Shown: positions 43,422 through 53,630, numbered from the stretch's first letter. The stretch: DNA of 64,000 nt from Oceanospirillum sp048265165 (GCF_048265165.1 NZ_JBLXCD010000005.1:124001-188000); one strand, 5' to 3'. Made by a program: numbers and translations. Notes: a model not told the origin generated them from the sequence alone.

Positions 43422-46070
43422 CTATGGCAGTGCTTTCTGAACCACTTCAAACAGATCTTTTGACAGGTCAGCGGCTGCAATACGCTGCAACTCCGCCTGC
43501 ATCAACTGCTGACGTTTGCTGTCCATCTTCTGCCAACGGGTCAACGGGGTTATCAGTCGAGAAGCAATCTGCGGATTCATTCCATCCAGCTCCAGCACCA
43601 CATCGGCCAGGAACTGATAACTTAAGCCATCAATACTGTGGAAATTAGCCCGGTTCTGATTACAGTAAACACTAATCAATGAACGCACTTTATTAGGATT
43701 TTTCAGGCTAAACGCCGGATGCTCCATCAAGGCTTTAACTCTCGCTAAAGCATCAGGGTGGGGCCGGCTTGCCTGCACCTGAAACCACTGATCCATCACT
43801 AATGCATCATCTTTCCACTGCTGTTCAAAGCTTTCCAGAGCCGCTTTCGCTTTCTCATCCTGCTTGGAGTGCACCAGAGCCATCAGTGCAGCATGCTGAT
43901 CGGTCATATTATCTGCCGCGCTGAATTGCTGCCAACTGCGCTCTACGACCTCATCGGTTTCCAATGTCATCAGGTAAGACTGACAGATATTTTTCAGACG
44001 ACGCTTGGCGATATCCTCTGCCAGCGGTCGATACTCTCCTGTCAGCTGATTTTCCGCAACAGCCTGTTCCAGCTCAGCATTCAAAGTCTCAGCCAGTGTT
44101 TTACGGGCAATATTACGACAGGCATGAATCGCATCCACCGGTACGATATCAAACTGTTCTGCCAGATAAGCTTCCCCAGGCAGAATCAGCATCTCTGCAA
44201 GAATCGCGGGGGCAAGGCCTGATTCGAATAAACCTTTGTAAGCCTCAGTCAGTGCAGAGTCAAGCCTAGGCATCTGGCCCGCTTCAAACTGAGTAACCAT
44301 CGCTTTAAGAGCAGTAATAGCCAAACGCTGGCCGGCATCCCATCGGTTAAAGCCATCGGAGTCATGGCGCATCAGGTGCAGTAGTTGTGCCTGTGTATAA
44401 CCGAAATCCAGCTTAACGGGAGCTGAAAAACCACGCAACAGAGAGGGGACAGGCTCTTCATCAATACCTTCAAAAACGAAAACCTGCTCAGCTTCACGCA
44501 GGTGCAGAACGCGATCAGTGTCTCCCTGTTCTCCAGATGCTTCTCCAGCACTCAGATTTAGCGGAAGGTCTTCACCAGCTGCATTCAACAGCCCCACTTT
44601 AACGGGAATATGCAGGGGCAGTTTCTCTGGCTGATCGTTCGTTACTGGCGTTTGCTGCTTAATCGTTAGTGTGTACTGCTGAGCCGCAGCATCATAGTGG
44701 CCGCTAACCGTAAGCTCCGGTGTGCCTGACTGGCTGTACCAGTTCATAAACTGGGTAAAGTCGATACCCGAAGCGTCCGCCATGGCTCCAATAAAGTCTT
44801 CCACGGTAACCGCTTGGCCATCGTGACGTTCAAAATAAAGATCAGACCCTTTGCGGAACAGATCCGGCCCTAATAGATTGGCAATCATCCGCACAATCTC
44901 AGAGCCTTTTTCGTAGATCGTCAGGGTATAAAAATTGGAAATTTCAATAAAATGATCCGGACGCACCGGGTGCGCCGTTGGTCCAGAGTCCTCAGCAAAT
45001 TGCGCCGTACGCAACATCGCAACATCTTCAATACGCTTCACCGCCGCATCATTCATATCCGCCGAAAAGCACTGATCCCGGTAAACCGTAAAGCCCTCTT
45101 TCAGGGAGAGCTGGAACCAGTCGCGGCAGGTAACCCTATTACCGGACCAGTTATGGAAGTACTCGTGGGCAACAACGCCTTCAATACGCTGGAAGGCACC
45201 ATCAGTGGCTGTATCCGGGCGCGCCAGCACACAGGAGGAATTAAAGATATTCAGACCTTTGTTTTCCATTGCCCCCATATTAAAGTCGTTAACCGCCACG
45301 ATCATATAAATATCCAGATCGTATTCGCGACCATACACCTCTTCGTCCCATTTCATAGCCGCTTTTAACGATGCCATGGCATGATCACACTTGGTGATAT
45401 TCTCCGGCTCTACCCAGATTTCCAGCGCCACCTCGCGGCCACTCATGGTAGTAAAGGTGTCGTTCACCACCTGCAGATCGCCAGCCACCAGAGCAAAGAG
45501 ATAAGCAGGCTTATCAAATGGATCCTGCCAAATAACAAAGTGGCGATTGTTATCCAGTTCACCTTTTTCGATTGGATTACCATTGGAGAGCAGAACAGGG
45601 TATTCGGTTTTATCGGCGATCACTGTGGTGGTGAACGCTGCCATCACATCCGGGCGATCCGGGTAATAAGTAATCTTGCGGAAACCCTCAGCCTCACATT
45701 GTGTGCAGAACATCGTATTGGAACGATACAAGCCTTCCAGCGAGGTATTATTGGCAGGATCGATCTGAACATCGGTTTTCAACACAAACTGATCCGGCAC
45801 ATCAGGAATAATCAGTTGCTCCGCTGTGATCTGGTATTGGCTCTCCGACAAAGGCTGACCATCTATCTCAACGGAGATCAACTTAAGCTCATTACCATGT
45901 AACTCGAGCGGGAGTCCGGCATTCCGTTCTTGATTTCGGGTAAAAGTGATTGTACTGCGTACCCGTGTTTTATGGGGAGACAGGTCAAACTCCAGATTCA
46001 CGGCCTGAACCAGAAAGGCCGGTGGCAAATAATCTTTAAGATAAATAATTTCGTTGTTTACTGAACTCAT
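43422..46070 (-). CDS. pepN: Aminopeptidase N
   Basis: An 882-residue M1 zinc aminopeptidase. It has GAMENKG for substrate recognition and the zinc motif HEYFHNW, with the downstream Glu in SLKEGFTVYRD. The gamma-proteobacterial PepN C-terminal helical domain is complete and the length matches E. coli (870). It trims N-terminal residues from peptides in the cytoplasm. The N terminus MSSVNNEIIYLKDYLPP is typical. Confidence 0.96.
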   Translation of the reverse strand: MSSVNNEIIYLKDYLPPAFLVQAVNLEFDLSPHKTRVRSTITFTRNQERNAGLPLELHGNELKLISVEIDGQPLSESQYQITAEQLIIPDVPDQFVLKTDVQIDPANNTSLEGLYRSNTMFCTQCEAEGFRKITYYPDRPDVMAAFTTTVIADKTEYPVLLSNGNPIEKGELDNNRHFVIWQDPFDKPAYLFALVAGDLQVVNDTFTTMSGREVALEIWVEPENITKCDHAMASLKAAMKWDEEVYGREYDLDIYMIVAVNDFNMGAMENKGLNIFNSSCVLARPDTATDGAFQRIEGVVAHEYFHNWSGNRVTCRDWFQLSLKEGFTVYRDQCFSADMNDAAVKRIEDVAMLRTAQFAEDSGPTAHPVRPDHFIEISNFYTLTIYEKGSEIVRMIANLLGPDLFRKGSDLYFERHDGQAVTVEDFIGAMADASGIDFTQFMNWYSQSGTPELTVSGHYDAAAQQYTLTIKQQTPVTNDQPEKLPLHIPVKVGLLNAAGEDLPLNLSAGEASGEQGDTDRVLHLREAEQVFVFEGIDEEPVPSLLRGFSAPVKLDFGYTQAQLLHLMRHDSDGFNRWDAGQRLAITALKAMVTQFEAGQMPRLDSALTEAYKGLFESGLAPAILAEMLILPGEAYLAEQFDIVPVDAIHACRNIARKTLAETLNAELEQAVAENQLTGEYRPLAEDIAKRRLKNICQSYLMTLETDEVVERSWQQFSAADNMTDQHAALMALVHSKQDEKAKAALESFEQQWKDDALVMDQWFQVQASRPHPDALARVKALMEHPAFSLKNPNKVRSLISVYCNQNRANFHSIDGLSYQFLADVVLELDGMNPQIASRLITPLTRWQKMDSKRQQLMQAELQRIAAADLSKDLFEVVQKALP

Positions 46071-46383
46071 AAAACACCCGATAAGCAGATATAAATTATA
46101 AAATTACAACAGGGTACACCGCGTCAAAAAGTACTGCCTGAGACATCAGAGTGATCTCATTCGGAAACATCAACTTTACTTCAGATGAAGATACCTAACA
46201 CCATTAACCAATCTATATCAGTTCTGATATCTGAATTGAGTTATCAGGTGAAGATAAAGCATGACGATTCGTTCCCTGCGAAATGGCGTAAGTTATTAAA
46301 AGCAATATACAGACTGGTGCAAACTGATTCATGATTCGGTTACTGCGCAATGACGTTTATCACTGCGTGTTACGTATTCTGAA
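46071..46383. other. Gene-free region between pepN and the DUF2797 gene
   Basis: About 313 bases with no recognised gene, RNA or strong hairpin. It must hold the pepN promoter. Confidence 0.6.
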
Positions 46384-47220
46384 TCAGCCGTCCTCTGAGA
46401 TCTCAAGATCCACGTGATAGGCACTAAACTTACGAATGTTGAGCACACCTGTATCCAGTATCAGGTATTGTCCTTTAATTCCCTGCAAGATACCTTCAAC
46501 TTCAGGAGTCTTATCCAGATTAAGCGCCGTCACCTTTTCCGGATGTTGGACAACGGGGTAACTGAAAGTAAATGGCTTAGCATCCAACAAGGGATAGATA
46601 GCCTCCAGGCCAAACTCAGCCTGCAACGCCGAAATCTCATCTTTTGCCAGTTCTAATAAACGATCCCGCTCCGCCAATAAGTCAATTTCCGGACTTAGCC
46701 CCTTGAGCATATTTCGCCAATTCGTTCTGTCTGAAGCATGCTGACGGATCACATCTTCAACCAAACCTGATTGCTTGCGGGTCTTAACCCGAAAGATAGG
46801 CAGTGCCGCCAGAGCCCCCTGATCCATCCAGCGGGTTGGGATCTGGGTTTCACGGGTAATACCAACTTTTAAACCAGAGGAATTAGCCAAATAGACAATA
46901 TGATCCTGAAAGCAGAATTTTTCGCCCCACTCAGGCTCCCGACAAGTACCGGCATCATAATGGCACTTTTCCGGGCTCATAATACAGGTATCACACTGTG
47001 CTAATTTCTTAAAACACGGATAACAGAAGCCTTGCGAATAGCTTTTTTTCGTTTTTCGGCCACAGTGGCTGCAGTTAATCGCACCATGAAAACTGAACTT
47101 CAGTTTTTGACCTATCAGGTCATTGAGCATAACCGCTGTATCACCCAGCTCCAGCCTATAGCTTACGGGCTGAGTATCCTGAGTGAACATTTTATGCAAC
47201 TGACCGGAAACAAGCGTCAT
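46384..47220 (-). CDS. DUF2797 protein with Cys-rich zinc-ribbon segment
   Basis: A 278-residue protein. A Cys-rich region (about 51-95) contains NCSHCGRKTKKSYSQGFCYPC, then CDTCIMSPEKCHYDAGTCREP, then a GIY-YIG-like strand set YLANSSGLKVGITRETQIPTRWMDQGA. This is the DUF2797 pattern. The start at 47220 follows AGGAGATTAT; the upstream frame overlaps the DUF1315 gene. The function is unknown. The pairing with DUF1315 is common in Pseudomonas relatives. Confidence 0.87.
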   Translation of the reverse strand: MTLVSGQLHKMFTQDTQPVSYRLELGDTAVMLNDLIGQKLKFSFHGAINCSHCGRKTKKSYSQGFCYPCFKKLAQCDTCIMSPEKCHYDAGTCREPEWGEKFCFQDHIVYLANSSGLKVGITRETQIPTRWMDQGALAALPIFRVKTRKQSGLVEDVIRQHASDRTNWRNMLKGLSPEIDLLAERDRLLELAKDEISALQAEFGLEAIYPLLDAKPFTFSYPVVQHPEKVTALNLDKTPEVEGILQGIKGQYLILDTGVLNIRKFSAYHVDLEISEDG

Positions 47221-47246
47221 ATAATCTCCTAAATTTTCCAGTAAGC

Positions 47247-47492
47247 TCAATGCATTATTTTAATAATGTCGGTGTGTTCTTTATCACTTTCACATTGATC
47301 TTCCATAAAACCTACTCGATCCTGAGCCGGCATATCATGCTGAATTTCAAACAGAATCACGGCTTCCATACAGAGCTCAACCTGCTCTTCTGTCAGGCGA
47401 ACACCGTTCGGCCATTTACGCAGCTCTACTGCCTGACGTAGGCTGGCGTAAATTTCCGGAGTCATATTCTGAATCATATCTTGCAGGGTCAT
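47247..47492 (-). CDS. DUF1315 (YeaC-like) protein
   Basis: An 81-residue acidic protein with the YeaC/DUF1315 core LRQAVELRKWPNGVRLTEEQVELCMEAVI. The function is unknown. It lies 26 bases upstream of the DUF2797 gene and is probably cotranscribed with it. Confidence 0.88.
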   Translation of the reverse strand: MTLQDMIQNMTPEIYASLRQAVELRKWPNGVRLTEEQVELCMEAVILFEIQHDMPAQDRVGFMEDQCESDKEHTDIIKIMH

Positions 47493-47685
47493 GGGGGAGC
47501 TCCATAATCAGTAAGCAGCCGCTCATACGTAACAGCCGAAGTTAATACAGGGATTATATCGTATCTGCTGGTTTCAGGTGTTGCAGATAACAGCTTAAAA
47601 ATACGCAGAAATTTAACATTCAGAGCGCCAAACCCGATCTCAATTCAACAAAGGCACTCCATCAACAAGAGTAATTATTACTAAT

Positions 47686-47722
47686 ATAAGAGTGCCTATT
47701 ACTAATAAGAGTGCCTATTACT
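47686..47722. repeat. Tandem 19-bp duplication at the 3' end of glpG
   Basis: ATAAGAGTGCCTATTACT occurs at 47686 and again at 47705. The second copy encodes the last residues of the rhomboid protein and its stop codon. A diverged relative lies near 47668. Confidence 0.85.
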
Positions 47723-48577
47723 CCGACCTTTACCGAGGAGTTTAACACTTACCAGGGCCCATATGCTGCCAGAAACCAGGCCTGCCACATGGGCGGCGTT
47801 GGCAACCCCGCCAAAGCCCAGCATCGATGCCCCTCCCACAAGACAAAACACCAGCCAGACTAAAAGTATAATAAACACCGGTTTGCGGATAAAAAACTGA
47901 GGGCGGGCAGCAAAACGATCCCAAAACCAACAATACCCCAGCAAGGCGTAAACAACACCAGACAAACCTCCGAAAAGAATATCCCCCGCTATATACTGAG
48001 CCAGGTTAGCGATAATACCACTGACCAAAAAGAGCACGGCAAGGTGTCCACTTGATTGCTGACGCTCAATCAAACGCCCCATCTCCCAGACCCATAAACT
48101 ATTAAAAATCAGATGCATAATGCCAAAGTGAAGAAAAGCCGGTGTGATCAGCCGCCAGATTTCCCCGCCCTGAAGCGTAGACCATAAAGGTAAATAGGCC
48201 AGCCCACGGTTGACCTGCTCAAAGGGTACAATGGTGAAATGGGCTAGCCAGTTTGGGTTTGGTTCAAAGCTGATCAGTGCTGTCAGTAACCCGCTTATAA
48301 GTAAAATTATCGCGGTCAGGGGCCACTGTTTCATCGACATCAGACCTTTTCTGAGCCCATCTGAGTAATCTTTCTCAGGTTCAACTGTGTAGGCCAGAGT
48401 GCCGCTTTGCCAGTCCTGCACCAGCGCCAGCAGTTGAGGGTAGTCTTTAGGATTAGCCAGAAAGATCTCCTGTTTCGTATCCCCCTGACGGATTTGATGG
48501 CCAATCTTTCGCACCCATAATTCGCGACTTAATTCAGCCAAATCTTTATCCGTTGGCAGTTCCAGTACTTTTATCAT
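47702..48577 (-). CDS. glpG: Rhomboid intramembrane serine protease (GlpG-type)
   Basis: A 291-residue protease. A cytoplasmic N-terminal domain (about 1-85) is followed by six transmembrane helices. The catalytic pair is S206 in FGGLSGVVY and H263 in AAHVAGLVSG; H150 and N159 (HFGIMHLIFN) form the oxyanion region. The start at 48577 has an AGG ribosome site. The final SNRHSY comes from a 19-bp tandem duplication. Confidence 0.93.
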   Translation of the reverse strand: MIKVLELPTDKDLAELSRELWVRKIGHQIRQGDTKQEIFLANPKDYPQLLALVQDWQSGTLAYTVEPEKDYSDGLRKGLMSMKQWPLTAIILLISGLLTALISFEPNPNWLAHFTIVPFEQVNRGLAYLPLWSTLQGGEIWRLITPAFLHFGIMHLIFNSLWVWEMGRLIERQQSSGHLAVLFLVSGIIANLAQYIAGDILFGGLSGVVYALLGYCWFWDRFAARPQFFIRKPVFIILLVWLVFCLVGGASMLGFGGVANAAHVAGLVSGSIWALVSVKLLGKGRSNRHSY

Positions 48578-48953
48578 AAGAACCTCTACATCAGAAAACA
48601 GGCATAAAAAAATCCGGCAGCATGGTACGTGCTGCCGGATTAACTCGCTGGAGGAACATCCTGTCACTCATCTTACTTTGCTTTTCGAAACGGGCTTACT
48701 CAGTGAGCAAGCTCTATTCAGTAAAGCAAGGCTCAAATCACTCGACACAGGCAAAATGGAACCTACCCTCCTGTACCCATAAACCGGCACCGTAGGCATA
48801 TAACCTCAGTCGACATCATGAACCTCAGGTTACGAGAACAACCGATGCTCAGAAAGTAACCATACTCTTAGTATGCGTCCATTTCTTAAAGTTCCAACCT
48901 CTTGCAGGAAAATACTCCACAAAGATGATCTTAAAGCAGCTCTTTGAAACCTG
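48578..48953. other. Stretch between glpG and the phosphoesterase gene
   Basis: It holds the strong minus-strand terminator at 48604-48642 and the glpG promoter. About 300 bases between 48643 and 48953 show no coding signature or further structure. Confidence 0.6.
48604..48642 (-). terminator. Intrinsic terminator upstream of glpG
   Basis: A 12-bp stem AATCCGGCAGCA/TGCTGCCGGATT (48611-48622 with 48630-48641) is followed on the minus strand by a run of T residues. It ends transcripts from the phosphoesterase gene. Confidence 0.88.
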
Positions 48954-49961
48954 CTAACCCTGCCTTTCTCCGTTCTCATCGCGATCAACAGAGATCCAGA
49001 CAAAGTTACGGGCATCCAGCTGAGTCTCGCCACTGTAACGATAGCAGGCCAGCTTGCCATATTTCACAGCACTATAATCAAGACAGGCTATATTCGGTGT
49101 AACAAGGGCCGGCACACCTTCACACCAATAATGGCCAATAAACAGAGGACGTTCGTCATGGGCATAATGCAGCAAGGCGGCTTTCTCCTGCTCACTCAAA
49201 GCCCGGTCTTCAAGATTTCCCGGCAAGTTATCCGGCTGAAAAATCACATCACCATATGTTTTAGGATTCTCTGCCCAAAAATGAGTACGAAAGGTCCTGC
49301 GGGTAAAACCATCACCTCCATGGATTTCTATACCTTCGGGCAGACGGATATGACTTCCCCGTGTAAGGTGCTCCATTAGGTGAAAGCCAAAACTTCCCGG
49401 CTGAACAGATTCGATTAATAAGTCATAAGTGATCTTGTCAGTAGAATATTCATCCCGAAGTCTCTGTATTAATCTTCTGTCCCAACTGGCATGTACCACG
49501 CGAAAGGCTTCAGATTCAATATAAAGAGGTAAGGTTCTGAACCAGTCAAGATAAAGCGCCCATTCATCCTGAGCACCGGCAAACTGATCCAGGGTTTCCC
49601 TGATTAATCGGGTATGGCGAGGGTTGTGGCTGCGCAGATAATCATCGGCAAAACCTTCAGGTGCAGGGGTGCAGTACGTCAGAGCATTATGTTCGTGGTT
49701 CCCCATAATGCAGACTGCTTCACCAGCCTGAACCATGCTGTAAACCAGTTCAAGAGACTCCCGGATACGAGGCCCCCGATCGACAATATCTCCAAGAAAA
49801 ATAATCTTACGCTCGGGGTGCCGCCAGGTACCATTGCTCTTGCGATAATCCATTTGTAGTAAAAGGCGTTCAAGCGTGCGGGCGCAACCATGAATATCGC
49901 CAATCAAATCGTAGCCCGAAGCATCAGGCAGGCAAGTAAAATTGGTGTTACTGATCGCCAA
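48954..49961 (-). CDS. Calcineurin-like metallophosphoesterase
   Basis: A 335-residue phosphoesterase with metal motifs GDIHG (21-25), GDIVDRGP (about 57-64), GNHEH (about 87-91), then VHASWD and GHYW histidines. It resembles bacterial ApaH/PrpA-type enzymes but is longer. Substrates could be dinucleoside polyphosphates or phosphoproteins. The start is TTG at 49961 with GGAG upstream. It overlaps the nadK 3' end by 14 bases. Confidence 0.83.
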   Translation of the reverse strand: MAISNTNFTCLPDASGYDLIGDIHGCARTLERLLLQMDYRKSNGTWRHPERKIIFLGDIVDRGPRIRESLELVYSMVQAGEAVCIMGNHEHNALTYCTPAPEGFADDYLRSHNPRHTRLIRETLDQFAGAQDEWALYLDWFRTLPLYIESEAFRVVHASWDRRLIQRLRDEYSTDKITYDLLIESVQPGSFGFHLMEHLTRGSHIRLPEGIEIHGGDGFTRRTFRTHFWAENPKTYGDVIFQPDNLPGNLEDRALSEQEKAALLHYAHDERPLFIGHYWCEGVPALVTPNIACLDYSAVKYGKLACYRYSGETQLDARNFVWISVDRDENGERQG

Positions 49962-50832
49962 AACTACTACTCCAGCCCAACTTTGTTCGGCAAATTTCGT
50001 AAAAATTATGATCTACAGGGTGAATCAGTCGCAGCTTATACGGACGCTTTTTAACATAAAGAACATCGCCGGGCTTAGTGACTAGATGCGTCTGACCATC
50101 ACAGCTGACATGTGGGTAGGCTTCGTTATCTTCAGCAATGATAATTTTCACTTCACTACTGCCATCAACGACAATCGGGCGGCTACTTAGTGTGTGAGGG
50201 AACATAGGCACAAGCACAATAGCATCCAGTTTTGGATGCATAATCGGCCCACCACCAGACAGGGAGTACGCAGTAGACCCAGTCGGAGTAGAAACAATTA
50301 AGCCATCTGAGCGCTGATTGTAAACATACTGGCCCTCAATATAGAGATCGAATTCAATCATGCGGGCTGACTTACCCGGGTGCAGTACCACATCATTCAA
50401 GCCAACAGCGTTACCGACAGGCTCGCCGTTACGGTAAACCTCAGCATCCAGCATAAAGCGGGTTTCAGTAATATACTGGCCATCCAGTACTTCGCCAACA
50501 CGCTCTTCGAGCTCGTTCGGTGAGATATCGGTTAAAAACCCTAGCCGGCCGCGGTTTACCCCTAAAACCGGCGTATTGTATTTTGCAATGGCACGGGCAG
50601 CACCCAAAAGGCTGCCATCGCCACCAACGACAATAACCAGATCGCTGACTTCACCAATCAGTTTACGACTGACTTCCTGTAGACCATGGCCCGGCATTAC
50701 TTCGCCAACCTGGTCTTCAATAATGATGTGCAGATCCCGTTCTTGCAGGTAGCGGATCAGCCGCTTCATTGTGTCCACAACCTTAGTGCTACCCAATCGC
50801 CCGATTAGGCCAATATTTTTAAATTGTTCCAT
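49948..50832 (-). CDS. nadK: NAD kinase
   Basis: A 294-residue kinase with the GGDGS motif (70-74), NRGRLGFLTD (93-102), then STPTGSTAYSLSGGGPI. It phosphorylates NAD to NADP. The start at 50832 (MEQFKNIGLIGR) matches the family; the longer frame to 50991 lacks homology. It is cotranscribed with the phosphoesterase and divergent from the DUF1853 gene. Confidence 0.95.
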   Translation of the reverse strand: MEQFKNIGLIGRLGSTKVVDTMKRLIRYLQERDLHIIIEDQVGEVMPGHGLQEVSRKLIGEVSDLVIVVGGDGSLLGAARAIAKYNTPVLGVNRGRLGFLTDISPNELEERVGEVLDGQYITETRFMLDAEVYRNGEPVGNAVGLNDVVLHPGKSARMIEFDLYIEGQYVYNQRSDGLIVSTPTGSTAYSLSGGGPIMHPKLDAIVLVPMFPHTLSSRPIVVDGSSEVKIIIAEDNEAYPHVSCDGQTHLVTKPGDVLYVKKRPYKLRLIHPVDHNFYEICRTKLGWSSSFGDQ

Positions 50833-51071
50833 CTGCCGTCTTATGATTCGTTTGGTGTGGATGTAAGCTTTCCAAAAAAAGAAAAGCCGGTTATAGCCTG
50901 GCAAAAACCCGGTACTTACATACTCTGTAAGATATTCTCCGGAATGCGGAGAAGATATACAACATCCGATATACTCGGAATAAAGGATCAACTATCACCA
51001 GAATTTGCTGCAGACCGTCCTAAAAGCACCGACGAATACCCAAAAGCAACGACTACTAAGTAAGAGATGCC

Positions 51072-52121
51072 ATGTACTCACCGGAAATATTTCAGCATCA
51101 GGCGGTCAGAGATCTGGTCTGGCTATTAACCACGCAGCAACTGTGCCATTGTACTGCAGAAAGCTGGCAAATACCCCCTCCTGACTGGGATAGCTTAATA
51201 CAGCTTGATCAATGTCCAAAAACTATTGAGGCCTATTTATCCGGGGAAAAAGCTCAGCGTTTAGGCCATTATCACGAACAGTTATGGCTGTTTTATTTCC
51301 AGCAACACCCTGATTTGCAGTTGCTAGCCAATAACCTGGTCATCCAGGGAGAGCAGCGCACACTAGGTGAGTTTGACATTCTGGTTCTGGATCACAGAGA
51401 CGGGCTGATCTGGCACCTGGAACTGGCAATTAAATTTTATTTAGGCACACAAACCGGCTGGGGATCACCTGAAAAATGGAGTCACTGGTTAGGCGCTGCC
51501 TGTCAGGATAGCATGGAGCACAAGTGGCAGCGGCTTTTCACACAACAGCTGACCCTGTCTGAAGATAAGGAAGTACGTCGAAGACTATTAGAACATACGG
51601 ACAAAAATGGCGTAAATCTTATACCTGATCGATCCAGTGCTTTAACTCGGGGCTGTCTTTTTTACCCTGGTTCTCCCACGGAAGACGCATTACCAGAGCC
51701 TGAGGCCATGCATCCAAATCACCAGAAAGGCCAATGGATCACGCTGCAGCAATGGCTAAAACAAAAAAAACAGCGCACAAACTATCAGTGGAGAATCTGC
51801 CGTAAACCTCACTGGATGGCACCTATTGTGGCACCGGAGTGGCTCTCAGAAACAGCCCTCGCCGAGAGGCTGGTCAACGAGCTAAAACCTTCGCCGGAAG
51901 CCACAGAGACAGGGATAGATGTAACCGTCAGAAAGAAAAATAAAAAGCCACAGATGGGTGCTGAAGGCATATTATTGGAAAACCGCTCAGGAGAGCGGCT
52001 TTTTGTTGTTGCCGATAACTGGCCCGGCTATCTTCCGTTGCCTTGGTGTAGGCTACAACGGAATAATATCAACGCTTCAAATACACTACCCTTGGGAAGC
52101 TGTAGCCAGTTTACCAGCTAA
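51072..52121 (+). CDS. DUF1853 protein
   Basis: A 349-residue protein of the DUF1853 family. LGEFDILVLD followed by LIWHLELAIKFYL gives an acidic D-x-ExK arrangement like PD-(D/E)XK nucleases, though the biochemical role is unknown. GHYHEQLWLFYFQQHP is a further family segment. The 3' end overlaps the convergent LysE-type gene by 36 bases. It is often found divergent from nadK, as here. Confidence 0.85.
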   Translation: MYSPEIFQHQAVRDLVWLLTTQQLCHCTAESWQIPPPDWDSLIQLDQCPKTIEAYLSGEKAQRLGHYHEQLWLFYFQQHPDLQLLANNLVIQGEQRTLGEFDILVLDHRDGLIWHLELAIKFYLGTQTGWGSPEKWSHWLGAACQDSMEHKWQRLFTQQLTLSEDKEVRRRLLEHTDKNGVNLIPDRSSALTRGCLFYPGSPTEDALPEPEAMHPNHQKGQWITLQQWLKQKKQRTNYQWRICRKPHWMAPIVAPEWLSETALAERLVNELKPSPEATETGIDVTVRKKNKKPQMGAEGILLENRSGERLFVVADNWPGYLPLPWCRLQRNNINASNTLPLGSCSQFTS

Positions 52122-52739
52122 TGCAATCAGAGCGACACCTGTCACACGCTCAATCCAGTGGCTAATTTTTCTGAAGAAAGCACGAACCTGACCACGGGAC
52201 AGAAACAGGGCTAATCCAACAAACCAGAGCCCGGTCATCACCGTCATCCACGCCCCGTAAAACCCTTGAATCCAGACGGGAGTTTCCGGGCTGATCACAA
52301 CAGAAAACAAAGACACAAAAAAGAGCGTTGCCTTAGCATTCAGTACATTGGTCAGAAAACCCAGACGCCAAGCTTTCCAAGCCGTTGCAGCATTTACATC
52401 ACGGTCCTGGCTAATATCATCTACAGACTCTTCATCGGATGGTTTTGCTTTCAGGCACTGCCAGCCAACCCATAACAGATAGGCCGCACCTAAAACTTTA
52501 AGTACCGTAAAGGCCGTAGTTGACTGAGCAATCAGAATACCAAGCCCCAACAAAGAATAGGTAACGTGAACCAAAATACCACTACCTATTCCAACAGCGG
52601 TCCAGACACCTGAGCGACTACTGGCACAAAGGCTTTGACGTAAAATAACCGCAAAGTCAGGGCCCGGGCTTGCAACAGCCAAAAAATGTACAACAACAAC
52701 CGTTAAGAATTCCGGCCAATATAAAAATAACTCAGACAC
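52086..52739 (-). CDS. LysE/RhtB-family amino acid exporter
   Basis: A 217-residue membrane protein with about 6 helices and the LysE signature VASPGPDFAVILRQSLCASSRSGVWTAVGIGSGI near the N terminus. It would export an amino acid or a related metabolite. The start is GTG at 52739 with GAGAGG upstream. It is convergent with the DUF1853 gene. Confidence 0.88.
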   Translation of the reverse strand: MSELFLYWPEFLTVVVVHFLAVASPGPDFAVILRQSLCASSRSGVWTAVGIGSGILVHVTYSLLGLGILIAQSTTAFTVLKVLGAAYLLWVGWQCLKAKPSDEESVDDISQDRDVNAATAWKAWRLGFLTNVLNAKATLFFVSLFSVVISPETPVWIQGFYGAWMTVMTGLWFVGLALFLSRGQVRAFFRKISHWIERVTGVALIALAGKLATASQG

Positions 52740-52786
52740 AAATCCTCTCCTGAATTTAATTCGGTAATTAACTTCTGCGTCATAAA

Positions 52787-52816
52787 AACAAAAAGAGCCA
52801 GCAAGGCTGGCTCTTT
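52787..52816 (-). terminator. Intrinsic terminator of the outer-membrane barrel gene
   Basis: An 11-bp stem (52792-52802 with 52806-52816) with an AAG loop is followed on the minus strand by a T-rich run, 21 bases after the stop codon. Confidence 0.9.
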
Positions 52817-52837
52817 GAATAAATAACCAGCGTTATA

Positions 52838-53356
52838 TCAGAAACGAACACCAAAACCGATATTAATAGCGTCCAGTGACTCGTCATAACTCATATAGTC
52901 AGCATTAAAATACCAATCCCGCCATAAGGTCAATTCAGCTCCACCGCCGTATGAGACACTTTTTACGTTCTCAACAACACCGGCATTATCAAACTGTGAC
53001 GCAGCAAACCCTACTAAGCCCTTAATTTGAAGCCTGCCCAATGGCAGGGCACCACGGGCATAAACTCCAACAGAGTACTCATGGGCACCATCACCAATAG
53101 CCAATTGGGTTTCCGCAGATACAAACTCTTCGAAACGCTGCCCAAATGTCAGTCGGGTAGAGTTACCGGAGTCGGTAGCTGTTCCGCTATAACTGTAGCT
53201 CATCATATCAATGCCAGCATAAGTATAGGACTGCTGATAAACATCAACTCTCGGGTTGCTATCGGCCGTCTGACGATAAACCGGAGCCGCTTCAGATGGA
53301 ATGGAAGCTAAAGTAGCCGCAATGGCTAGGGTACTGGCGATGATACGATGCTTCAT
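52838..53356 (-). CDS. Small outer-membrane beta-barrel protein
   Basis: A 172-residue protein with a signal peptide ending SEA. Alternating beta strands (YAGIDMMSYSYSG, STRLTFGQRF, AHEYSVGVYARGALPLG, WYFNADYMSY) end in FGVRF with the C-terminal aromatic that BamA recognises. It is an 8-strand barrel of the OmpA/OmpW size class. The function is unknown. Confidence 0.82.
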   Translation of the reverse strand: MKHRIIASTLAIAATLASIPSEAAPVYRQTADSNPRVDVYQQSYTYAGIDMMSYSYSGTATDSGNSTRLTFGQRFEEFVSAETQLAIGDGAHEYSVGVYARGALPLGRLQIKGLVGFAASQFDNAGVVENVKSVSYGGGAELTLWRDWYFNADYMSYDESLDAINIGFGVRF

Positions 53357-53572
53357 CGATTAACCTCTGTTTATATTCTTATATCCCCGGCAGGTGTAGC
53401 CTGCCGATTTGGTTTTAGATTAACACAATTATCGGCAATCATAAGCCTCACTTAAACTCAGATAACCATTTTTTCCCCGGACGATCCTGAACATAAGAAA
53501 CATAAAAAGCACACATTCAGATACTGGTCAGCCTCTACTTCTTATGACACCGGCACATCTTACCACTCTCAC

Positions 53573-53604
53573 TTGACCCTATAGTTATCTATAGGGTTTA
53601 TAAT
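53573..53604 (+). promoter_or_regulatory. MerR-type promoter of the zntR-like gene
   Basis: TTGACC (53573-53578) and TATAAT (53599-53604) are separated by 20 bases. The palindrome ACCCTATAG-TTAT-CTATAGGGT (53576-53597) fills the spacer. A stretched spacer with a centred dyad is the usual target of metal-sensing MerR proteins. Confidence 0.87.
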
Positions 53605-53630
53605 TCTGGAAAAATGAAGAGGTCAGTCAG

